Positions 54,263 through 62,276 of a stretch of DNA of 64,000 nt are shown here, piece after piece. This DNA comes from Ruminiclostridium papyrosolvens C7. GTDB taxonomy: Bacteria; Bacillota; Clostridia; Acetivibrionales; DSM-1351. Both the position numbers and the translations under genes were made by a program. The notes under the pieces were generated by a model. It made no database searches. It was not told where the DNA came from and saw only the letters and a program-made list of their open reading frames with translations. The stretch is taken from contig NZ_ATAY01000034.1 of NCBI RefSeq assembly GCF_000421965.1, positions 1 through 64,000 of the forward strand. The letters are read 5' to 3'. The number at the start of each line of letters is the position of its first letter. Positions within the stretch are counted from its first letter, which is position 1.

Positions 54263-54291
54263 TTTTAAATCTAAAGATGGGACTGTATAAT
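54263..54291 (+). promoter_or_regulatory. Rightward promoter of the GH31 operon
   Basis: Perfect TATAAT (54286-54291) with a poor -35 (TTTTAA, 54263-54268) 17 bases upstream, again suggesting activation. Confidence 0.5.
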
Positions 54292-54345
54292 TGAGAATAA
54301 GAATAATAAAAAAGCCGGATAAACTTTTCAGGAGGTCTTTATACC

Positions 54346-56658
54346 ATGAAATTTCTTAATGGATATTGGATGAGCAAGGAAGGATATTCCCTGTATTACC
54401 CGTCCAAGGCATACCGTATTGAGAACTGCGGGGACAGATTACGCATTTTTGCACCATGCAACCCGATTAATCACAGAGGAGATACTTTAGGTGGCCCTGC
54501 ACTGACTATTGAGTTGAGTTCCCCGGCAGCTGATATAATTCATGTAAGAGCATACCACTATAAAGGAATAAAAAAAGCCGGGCCTTATTTTGAACTTAAT
54601 TCTCTCGGAAGCTCTCCGACAATCATTGAAGATAATGATGCAGTGTGGTTTGAAAGTGGAAGTATTAAGGCGCGTGTTGATAAAACCAGCTTTATTATAG
54701 AATATTATCGCGGTGGTGAACGTCTGACCGGGAGTGGTTGGAGGCATCTTGCATACATAAAACACGAAAGCGGTCAAACCTATATGAGGGAACAGCTTGA
54801 TTTGGATGTAGGAGAGTGTGTATATGGTTTGGGAGAGCGGTTTACACCCTTTGTAAAGAATGGTCAGACGGTTGATATTTGGAATGAGGACGGAGGTACT
54901 TGCACCGAGCAATCCTACAAAAATATCCCATTTTATATAACAAACAGAGGGTATGGGGTTTTTGTAAATGATCCGGGTATTGTCTCATTTGAAATTTGCA
55001 GTGAAGTTGTATCCCGTTCACAATTTTCCGTTGAAGGCGAATCCTTGGACTATTTTGTAATTGGAGGTTCAGACTGTAAGGAAGTGATTTCAAACTATAC
55101 TGCGCTTACGGGACGTCCTTCCATGCCACCGTCATGGTCATTTGGACTATGGCTTTCCACTTCATTTACAACTGACTACGATGAAGAAACCGTCACAAGC
55201 TTTATAGATGGAATGAGTCAACGTCGTATTCCGCTATCCGTATTCCACTTTGATTGCTTTTGGATGAAAGAGTTCAACTGGTGCGATTTTATTTGGGACA
55301 AAGGTGTTTTCCCTGATCCCAAAAAGATGTTATCCAATCTAAAGAAAAAAGGCGTGCATATCTGTGTCTGGATTAATTCTTATGTCTCACAGGAGTCTGT
55401 TCTTTTTGATGAAGGGATGGAAAAGGGCTATTTCATACACAAAAAGGACGGCAGTGTTTGGCAGTGGGATATGTGGCAGCCGGGAATGGCCATTGTTGAT
55501 TTTACAAATCCAGAGGCGTCTAAGTGGTTTTCTCAAAAGCTTCTTGACCTTGTGGATATGGGTGTAGATTGTTTTAAAACCGATTTTGGAGAACGTATCC
55601 CTACAGAGGATGTTGTATATTTCGACGGTTCAGACCCTAAGAAGATGCATAACTTCTACACTTACCTATATAACAGGACAGTGTTTGATACTTTGAAATC
55701 AGCGGGTAAAGAGGCGATAGTATTTGCACGGTCGGCTACAGCAGGTAGCCAGAAGTTCCCTGTTCACTGGGGTGGAGATTGTACTGCTGACTTTTCCTCT
55801 ATGGCTGAAAGTTTGCGAGGGGGTCTGTCACTGGGGTTGTGCGGATTTGGCTTCTGGAGTCATGACATCGGAGGCTTTGAGCAAACTGCCACAGCGGATG
55901 TTTATAAACGGTGGCTGGCCTTTGGTATGCTGTCATCCCATTCTCGGCTCCACGGCAGTACCAGCTACCGAGTACCATGGCTATATGACGAAGAGGCAGT
56001 GGATGTACTGCGCTTTTTTGCAAATCTGAAATGCCGTCTCATGCCGTATATATACAAAACTGCGGTTCAGGCCTCACAGCAGGGGCTGCCCTCAGTGCGT
56101 GCAATGTTTCTTGAGTTCAAGGACGACCCCGGATGTACTACCCTTGACCGTCAATATATGCTTGGTGATTCCCTGTTGGTGGCACCTGTATTTACGGTTT
56201 CAGGATTAGTGGACTATTACTTACCTAAGGGCGAGTGGTATAACCTTCTGACAGGTGAAATTGTTACCGGAGGAAGTTATCGCAAGGAAAAGCACAATTA
56301 CATGAGTCTGCCCATATATGTCCGTCCCGGTAGCCTTCTGGCTATGGGCTACAGTGAGGAAGAAACTGTCTATGAATATGCACAGGATGTTCGCTTGCTG
56401 CTGACGCCCCTATCCGACAGTGCTTATGCAAATACTTCTGTCTATGAGAAGGACGGAAATGAAGCACTTAATGTCACGGCAACCCGTAAAGGGAGTGAAA
56501 TTACTGTAATAGCAGAGGGAGACGGAAAACCGTGGAGTATAAAACTGTGCGGTATTATAGCAGCCGCGTGTACAGGCGGAACTATTGTAAGGGAGCAGGA
56601 TGGGGAGATATTTATACCAACAGCTTTTTGCGGTAAATATACGTTTGAAATTCTGTAA
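54346..56658 (+). CDS. GH31 alpha-xylosidase (YicI-like)
   Basis: 770 residues. The nucleophile D413 lies in DCFKTDFGERIPTEDVVYFDGSDP-like sequence, nearly the same as in E. coli YicI, and the acid/base D478 lies in GGDCTADF. The N-terminal beta-domain opens MKFLNGYWMSKEGYSLYYP, also YicI-like. These features and the locus context favour alpha-xylosidase over alpha-glucosidase. It would remove non-reducing-end alpha-1,6-xylose from xyloglucan oligosaccharides. No signal peptide, so it is cytoplasmic. AGGAGG lies upstream, and a GH3 gene follows 39 bases after its stop. Confidence 0.92.
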   Translation: MKFLNGYWMSKEGYSLYYPSKAYRIENCGDRLRIFAPCNPINHRGDTLGGPALTIELSSPAADIIHVRAYHYKGIKKAGPYFELNSLGSSPTIIEDNDAVWFESGSIKARVDKTSFIIEYYRGGERLTGSGWRHLAYIKHESGQTYMREQLDLDVGECVYGLGERFTPFVKNGQTVDIWNEDGGTCTEQSYKNIPFYITNRGYGVFVNDPGIVSFEICSEVVSRSQFSVEGESLDYFVIGGSDCKEVISNYTALTGRPSMPPSWSFGLWLSTSFTTDYDEETVTSFIDGMSQRRIPLSVFHFDCFWMKEFNWCDFIWDKGVFPDPKKMLSNLKKKGVHICVWINSYVSQESVLFDEGMEKGYFIHKKDGSVWQWDMWQPGMAIVDFTNPEASKWFSQKLLDLVDMGVDCFKTDFGERIPTEDVVYFDGSDPKKMHNFYTYLYNRTVFDTLKSAGKEAIVFARSATAGSQKFPVHWGGDCTADFSSMAESLRGGLSLGLCGFGFWSHDIGGFEQTATADVYKRWLAFGMLSSHSRLHGSTSYRVPWLYDEEAVDVLRFFANLKCRLMPYIYKTAVQASQQGLPSVRAMFLEFKDDPGCTTLDRQYMLGDSLLVAPVFTVSGLVDYYLPKGEWYNLLTGEIVTGGSYRKEKHNYMSLPIYVRPGSLLAMGYSEEETVYEYAQDVRLLLTPLSDSAYANTSVYEKDGNEALNVTATRKGSEITVIAEGDGKPWSIKLCGIIAAACTGGTIVREQDGEIFIPTAFCGKYTFEIL

Positions 56659-56697
56659 AAACTATATTAAATAATTTACATTTTTGGAGTGAATATA

Positions 56698-58833
56698 ATG
56701 CAATTTAACGGGATTGATGAAAAAATAGAGGAACTACTGTCCATGATGACTTTGGAGGAAAAGGCCGGCATGTGTCACGGCAATGGGTTATTCCGCACAG
56801 GTGGGATACCGAGGCTGGGGATTCCTCCCCTTGTGTTTTCAGACGGGCCTATGGGTGTACGCAATGAGTTCGCTGATAATCAGTGGGAAACGATAGGAGG
56901 TAATTGGGATTTTGTTACATACCTGCCTTCCTGCACGGCACTTGCAGCAACCTTTAATAGAACCCTTACGGAGAGGGTAGGAGAAGTATTGGGCTGCGAA
57001 GCAAGGGGCCGTGGTAAGGACGTTATCCTTGCACCGGGTGTGAATATTATCCGTACACCTTTATGCGGTAGAAATTATGAATACTTCAGTGAAGACCCGG
57101 TGCTGACCGGAGAACTTGCATCAGCCTTTATAAAAGGCGTACAGAGTTTTGATGTGGCAGCCTGTGTCAAGCATTTTGCGGCCAATAATCAGGAGACAGA
57201 ACGTCTTGCCGTAAGTGCAGCGGTGGATGAACGTACACTCAGGGAGCTGTACTTTCCTGCATTTGAAGCAGCAGTGAGGGCAGGAGTTCTTACAGTTATG
57301 ACTGCATATAACAGGCTCAACGGTACATTTTGCAGTCACAGCCCCGAGTTGATTACAGAAATCCTCCGTAAGGAGTGGGGGTTTGACGGTGTTGTGGTTT
57401 CTGATTGGGGGGCAGTACACGATACAGAGGCTCCTGCAGAAGCCGGTCTTGATATTGAAATGAATGTAACCACTGATTTTGACGACTATTTTTTTGCAAA
57501 ACCCCTTATAAAGGCTGTTCAAAACGGAAAAATCTCTGAAAGTATTCTTGATGAAAAGGTACGACGAATACTGAAATTGATGTTCAGACTGAATATGTTC
57601 TCCAAGGACCGAAAAAGAGGTGGCTTCAATCTGCCGCAGCACCAACAGACAGTACTTGAAGCAGCTAAGGAGAGCTTTGTTCTTTTAAAAAATGACAAGG
57701 GGATACTCCCTCTTAATGCAGACAGAATTAAAACGGTTGCCGTTATTGGCAATAATGCAGACAAAAAACATTCCACCGGGGGAGATAGTGCGGCAGTCAA
57801 GGCATTGTATGAGATTACTCCGCTGTCAGGCATAGTTATGAGATTGGCAGGGGGCGCAAAAGTGACATATTACCCGGGGTGTGTTGATGATACACATAGC
57901 AGGCAGGAATTTCACATGCCGTCAAATGCTGATGAGAAAACCCGTGTAGAAATTGAGGAAAAGTCACGAGCTGCACATGAGGAATATATAAATGTTGAAA
58001 AAAGGTTAAATGAAGAAGCAATTCAGGCAGCACGGACTGCCGATGCAGTTATTTTCATTGGAGGTACAGGGCATGAGCAGGAATCAGAAGGTCGTGACAG
58101 GGCAGATATGACTTTACCCTACGAACAGGATAAGCTTCTGGAAAGGGTTCTTGCCATAAACTCAAATACAGTAGTAGTCATATTAAGCGGTTCCCCGGTT
58201 GATATGAACCCATGGATAAACAATGCGCCTACCGTTATGCAGGGATTTTTTTCAGGTATGCACAGTGGAACGGCGTTGGCGGAAGTTTTATTCGGAGACG
58301 ATAATCCTAGCGGACATCTACCTTTCACAATACCTGTGAGAGAGGAGGATACAGGAGTTAAGGCACTGGGTGAATATCCCGGAGGCGAGAAGGTTTGTTA
58401 CACAGAAGGTCTCTTTGTAGGATACCGTTACCACGATACATATAATGTTCCTCCGCTTTTTCCATTTGGACACGGTTTGTCATATACTGCTTTTTCGTTG
58501 GCGAAGGGAGTATTAAGACAGGTTTCCGGCTCCTGCAAGGAGTATGAAATAAACGTTGAAATAACCAATACCGGGGCTAGGGCAGGTGCACAGTCAGTCC
58601 AGCTATATGTAGAGCCACCGAAGAAAGCCGGCTCTCCTATACGTACTTTGCAAGGTTTTGAAAAGATATACCTGAATCCCGGTGAATCCAAAACCATTAC
58701 ATTTAAACTTGATGAACGAACTTTCTCAGAATTCTGCATTAATACAGGATGGGTTTTTGTTCCGGGGGACTATACCATATACATTGGTACTTCATCCCGT
58801 GATCTTCCCATAGCTATGACCCTTACACTCTGA
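56698..58833 (+). CDS. GH3 beta-glucosidase
   Basis: 711 residues from the ATG at 56698, eight bases after GGAG; the GTG at 56689 overlaps that site. GH3 N-domain with FSDGPMGVR and CVKHFAANNQE, nucleophile D236 in VVSDWGAVHD, GH3 C-domain (SFVLLKNDKGILPL, GTGHEQESEGRDR) and a C-terminal fibronectin-III-like domain (NTGARAGAQSVQLYV). It would split beta-1,4-glucosyl units of the unmasked backbone. No signal peptide is present. Between GH31 and the two-component genes it completes the alternation of alpha-xylosidase and beta-glucosidase needed to strip xyloglucan oligosaccharides. Confidence 0.92.
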   Translation: MQFNGIDEKIEELLSMMTLEEKAGMCHGNGLFRTGGIPRLGIPPLVFSDGPMGVRNEFADNQWETIGGNWDFVTYLPSCTALAATFNRTLTERVGEVLGCEARGRGKDVILAPGVNIIRTPLCGRNYEYFSEDPVLTGELASAFIKGVQSFDVAACVKHFAANNQETERLAVSAAVDERTLRELYFPAFEAAVRAGVLTVMTAYNRLNGTFCSHSPELITEILRKEWGFDGVVVSDWGAVHDTEAPAEAGLDIEMNVTTDFDDYFFAKPLIKAVQNGKISESILDEKVRRILKLMFRLNMFSKDRKRGGFNLPQHQQTVLEAAKESFVLLKNDKGILPLNADRIKTVAVIGNNADKKHSTGGDSAAVKALYEITPLSGIVMRLAGGAKVTYYPGCVDDTHSRQEFHMPSNADEKTRVEIEEKSRAAHEEYINVEKRLNEEAIQAARTADAVIFIGGTGHEQESEGRDRADMTLPYEQDKLLERVLAINSNTVVVILSGSPVDMNPWINNAPTVMQGFFSGMHSGTALAEVLFGDDNPSGHLPFTIPVREEDTGVKALGEYPGGEKVCYTEGLFVGYRYHDTYNVPPLFPFGHGLSYTAFSLAKGVLRQVSGSCKEYEINVEITNTGARAGAQSVQLYVEPPKKAGSPIRTLQGFEKIYLNPGESKTITFKLDERTFSEFCINTGWVFVPGDYTIYIGTSSRDLPIAMTLTL

Positions 58834-58929
58834 TATCTATAGAAATAGGTTTGTATGTGGTTTACAATATTGTTATAATAAACCTATCATATAAGAAATA
58901 TCAGTGTCGGCGAGGGTGGAATAGATATA

Positions 58930-60750
58930 GTGTTCATCGAGCGTTTGAAAGAAGGTTGGAACAATATTCGGATACGCAAAAAAATGATTGGTATCTATGT
59001 AATCTCCGTGCTGTTGCCGGTATTTTTCGTGAGCCTGTATTTAACCTACAGCATGTCAAACCTGGTTCACTCACGTATGGTTAACGAGGCCAAAACAGAT
59101 ACCCTTCGAGTGAGAGACCGTGTTAACGAGCTGTTATATCTTATGACTAACATATCTGACAAAATCTATTTTGACAAGCAGCTCAAAAACATTATATCAA
59201 CTAAATATAGCAGTTATTTAGAGTCTATAGATGCCTGGAAAAACTACCCTGCACTGAAGGAATATACACAGTACTACAGCCAAATAGAGGCTATTACCCT
59301 GTACGTAGATAATAGTACCATATGTGAGAACGGTTTTTTGGTTAAAACCACAGAGGCTATCAGAAAAGAAGCTTGGTATAAGGCTGCGGTTCGGAGTGGT
59401 GGTAACATGATATGGCAGTGTTTTTATAATAGCGATAACAATTCCTATTACCTTGCATTGGTACGTCGTATTCGCATTGACGATAACGGTAATTATGCGG
59501 TCATGGTAATGAGGGTAAGCTACAGTTATCTGACCTCTGTTATTCAGAATGAAAAGACAACCATGCTTATGACTGTGAATAATGACCGTATCGTGCTGGC
59601 AGATGACCGTAAAAAGCTGGGTACCCAAATCAATATAAAGGGTTTGGCTGCCGTTTCGGGTGACAGAGAGCAGATTCTTAAGGATGTAACCTATGAAAAC
59701 CGAAAAGTATTTATTGTCTGTGACTCCTTTCTTCCTCAGAAAACCCGCAGTACAATACAGATTATTAATATAACACCTACCAGTGACATTACACGTCAGG
59801 TGTTTGCTACATATATAACAGGAATTGCAATCGCACTCATCAGTCTTGTAGTACCTGTACTTCTGATGGTATTATTTACCGGAAGCTTTTCAGAGCGTAT
59901 TTTATTTATAAGAACTCAGATTCACAGGGCAGCGTCCGGGGATTTGGATATTACCCCGGGTATCAGCGGCAGCGATGAGATTGCCGAACTGTACACAGAT
60001 TTGATTAAGATGATTGGCGATATGAAAAAGCTTTTACAGGAAAATTATGAGCACAAGCTACAGCAGCAAAAGCTTCTGACAAAACAGAATGAGGCACAGT
60101 TCAAGATGCTGGCAAGTCAGATTAATCCTCATTTTTTGTTTAACACCCTTGAAAGTATACGAATGAAGGCTTATGTCTGTGGACAACGCGAAATTGCCAC
60201 TGTAATAAAGCTTTTGGGGAAATCCATGCGGAGTCTGCTGGAGCTTGATGACAATCCTCAGCCGCTAAAAAGTGAGTTGGATTTTGTGCGAAATTATTTA
60301 GAAATTCAGAAGTTCCGCTTTGCTGACCGGGTAGATTATACCATTGACGTTCAGGACGGTATTGATGAGAAAATTCTCAAAGTACTACCCCTGTTGATAC
60401 AGCCTATTGTTGAGAATGCTTTTGTCCACGGATTGGAACAAAAGGAAGGAAGCGGGAAAATAGATATTATCGTTAACAGGCAGCATGAAAATGTGTTGGT
60501 GACTGTAAAGGATAACGGTCTTGGAATGGAAACTGAAAAGCTGGAGGAAGTTCACCGCAAAATTAAGGAAGCAGGGGGAAAGACAGGCAAAAGCATTGGA
60601 CTTTCAAATGTGAATCAGCGTATAAAGCTTTATTACGGTGATTCCTATGGAATCAGGGTAGACAGCAGTCCCGGAAGAGGAACAACTGTATGGATTTCTT
60701 TTCCTGAACAGCCTGTTAAAAACCAAAATATCTTAGGAAAGGAATGGTAA
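58930..60750 (+). CDS. YesM-type sensor histidine kinase
   Basis: 606 residues from a GTG, 10 bases after GAGGGTGG. A first membrane helix (about 20-42), an extracellular sensing domain of about 240 residues, a second helix (about 290-318), a HAMP domain, and a His-kinase domain with phospho-acceptor H401 in QINPHFLFNTLES. The ATP-binding part has VENAFVHGLEQ and DNGLGM. This is the sensor class paired with YesN/AraC-type regulators in sugar-uptake loci of Firmicutes. It probably senses an extracellular oligosaccharide directly or through the binding protein. It overlaps the regulator gene by 7 bases. Confidence 0.92.
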   Translation: MFIERLKEGWNNIRIRKKMIGIYVISVLLPVFFVSLYLTYSMSNLVHSRMVNEAKTDTLRVRDRVNELLYLMTNISDKIYFDKQLKNIISTKYSSYLESIDAWKNYPALKEYTQYYSQIEAITLYVDNSTICENGFLVKTTEAIRKEAWYKAAVRSGGNMIWQCFYNSDNNSYYLALVRRIRIDDNGNYAVMVMRVSYSYLTSVIQNEKTTMLMTVNNDRIVLADDRKKLGTQINIKGLAAVSGDREQILKDVTYENRKVFIVCDSFLPQKTRSTIQIINITPTSDITRQVFATYITGIAIALISLVVPVLLMVLFTGSFSERILFIRTQIHRAASGDLDITPGISGSDEIAELYTDLIKMIGDMKKLLQENYEHKLQQQKLLTKQNEAQFKMLASQINPHFLFNTLESIRMKAYVCGQREIATVIKLLGKSMRSLLELDDNPQPLKSELDFVRNYLEIQKFRFADRVDYTIDVQDGIDEKILKVLPLLIQPIVENAFVHGLEQKEGSGKIDIIVNRQHENVLVTVKDNGLGMETEKLEEVHRKIKEAGGKTGKSIGLSNVNQRIKLYYGDSYGIRVDSSPGRGTTVWISFPEQPVKNQNILGKEW

Positions 60751-62273
60751 GCCAAATGCTCAAGGTTTTAATCATTGACGACGAGCCGGCAGTGAGGGCT
60801 GGACTAAAGGCTATCATTGATTGGGACAGTCTTGGTTACGAGATAGCCGGCGAAGCAGCGGACGGGCATGAAGGCCTTCGTATGTTGCTTGACCTTAACC
60901 CGGACCTATGTATTACGGATATCAAGATGCCGGGGTTGTATGGAACTGAAATGCTTGAAAAGGCAAGGGAAGGGGGATTTGATGGCAAGGTTATCATTCT
61001 GACAGGTTATTCTGATTTTGAATATGCCCGCAGTGCCATTAAATCAGGTGTTTCCTCCTTTCAGTTAAAACCCATAGAGGAAGATGATTTGCAAGAGGCT
61101 ATTGTTAAGGTACGCAAGATGATTCTGGCTGAAAAGGAAAAGCTTGAAAGTATTCAGTCCAGTATGAATCTTATTTATGAAAAGCAGCTTACTGACCTTA
61201 TTTGCGGTAAGCTTACTGCAGACTCAGTAAACCTTAGTAAGCTTCAACTATGGGATAATGCTTACCGTGTTGCTGTCATAAAAGCAGTACAGTCTGATGT
61301 AGAAATTCCAACTCTTTTTGATTATGAAAAAGAGATGCGGTGTATCTGTATCGACGATTTATGGGTTGTTCTGCTGCAAGGTAGAGGTATTACACGCTTC
61401 TCTGTACATATGAGAGATATATTCCGTAAAATGCCTGATTTGTTTGTTTCTTTGGGAAGACTATGCAGCAGGGCTGATGAACTCCACCTTTCTTATACAG
61501 ACGCAAAAAAGATACAACAGCACAGTTTCTATTACCAGCAATCGGGGAACCTTGTCTTATGGGATGACGTGTATGGAGATTTTTCAGACGGAGTCAACCT
61601 TGATTCTATTGACATAAAGGAATATATTGAGGCTTTTTACGATTATATTGAAATAGGGCAAGAGGAATTGCTGCAAAAGAAAATGCAGAGCTTTGAGTCC
61701 GAATACCATAGACTTAATCTGCATCCTGACCGGTTTGCTGGAGTACTTTCCAATATTTTTATACGAGTTAGGGATATGCTGTCTCAAAACTATCACAACC
61801 TCATTATACCCGATGACGGACGAATAATTCATGATATATATAGAAAACAGAGTTTGCATGAAATTACAGATTATATATTAAGTGAATTTTTATGCTTTAT
61901 GAAGCAGATAGGAAATAACTCCCGAGACAATATAGTAAAGAGACTTTGTATGTATATTGAAGCCAATTATTCCAAGGACTTGAAGCTGGAATCCCTTGCT
62001 AAGATTTTCTGCTATAACAGCTCTTATCTTGGAAGAATCTTCAGGAGCGGAACAGGCGAGAGCTTTAATTCCTATCTTGATCATGTCCGGATTCGCAAGG
62101 CAAAAGAGATGCTTGCGGAAGGGAAGTACAAGGTTTATGAAATTTCTTATATGGTAGGGTACAAAAATATAGACTATTTTTATAGAAAGTTCAAATACTA
62201 TGTAGGACGAAAACCAAGGGACTATTGGGGCGAAATGCCAAACCTGACTACAAGGATTGAAAAGGAGAGTTAA
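60744..62273 (+). CDS. YesN-type response regulator with AraC DNA-binding domain
   Basis: 509 residues. The N-terminal receiver has D13/D14-type acidic residues (IIDDEPAV), phospho-acceptor D59 in LCITDIKMPG and Lys in QLKPIEEDDL. A middle region of about 270 residues follows, then two HTH motifs of an AraC domain (LESLAKIFCYNSSYLGRIFRSGTG and YEISYMVGYKNIDYFYRKFKYYVG). It should activate the flanking operons after phosphorylation; the 13-bp inverted repeat at 54179-54246 is a candidate target. Translation is coupled to the kinase by the overlap. The GH42 gene starts only 3 bases after its stop. Confidence 0.92.
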   Translation: MVSQMLKVLIIDDEPAVRAGLKAIIDWDSLGYEIAGEAADGHEGLRMLLDLNPDLCITDIKMPGLYGTEMLEKAREGGFDGKVIILTGYSDFEYARSAIKSGVSSFQLKPIEEDDLQEAIVKVRKMILAEKEKLESIQSSMNLIYEKQLTDLICGKLTADSVNLSKLQLWDNAYRVAVIKAVQSDVEIPTLFDYEKEMRCICIDDLWVVLLQGRGITRFSVHMRDIFRKMPDLFVSLGRLCSRADELHLSYTDAKKIQQHSFYYQQSGNLVLWDDVYGDFSDGVNLDSIDIKEYIEAFYDYIEIGQEELLQKKMQSFESEYHRLNLHPDRFAGVLSNIFIRVRDMLSQNYHNLIIPDDGRIIHDIYRKQSLHEITDYILSEFLCFMKQIGNNSRDNIVKRLCMYIEANYSKDLKLESLAKIFCYNSSYLGRIFRSGTGESFNSYLDHVRIRKAKEMLAEGKYKVYEISYMVGYKNIDYFYRKFKYYVGRKPRDYWGEMPNLTTRIEKES

Positions 62274-62276
62274 GGG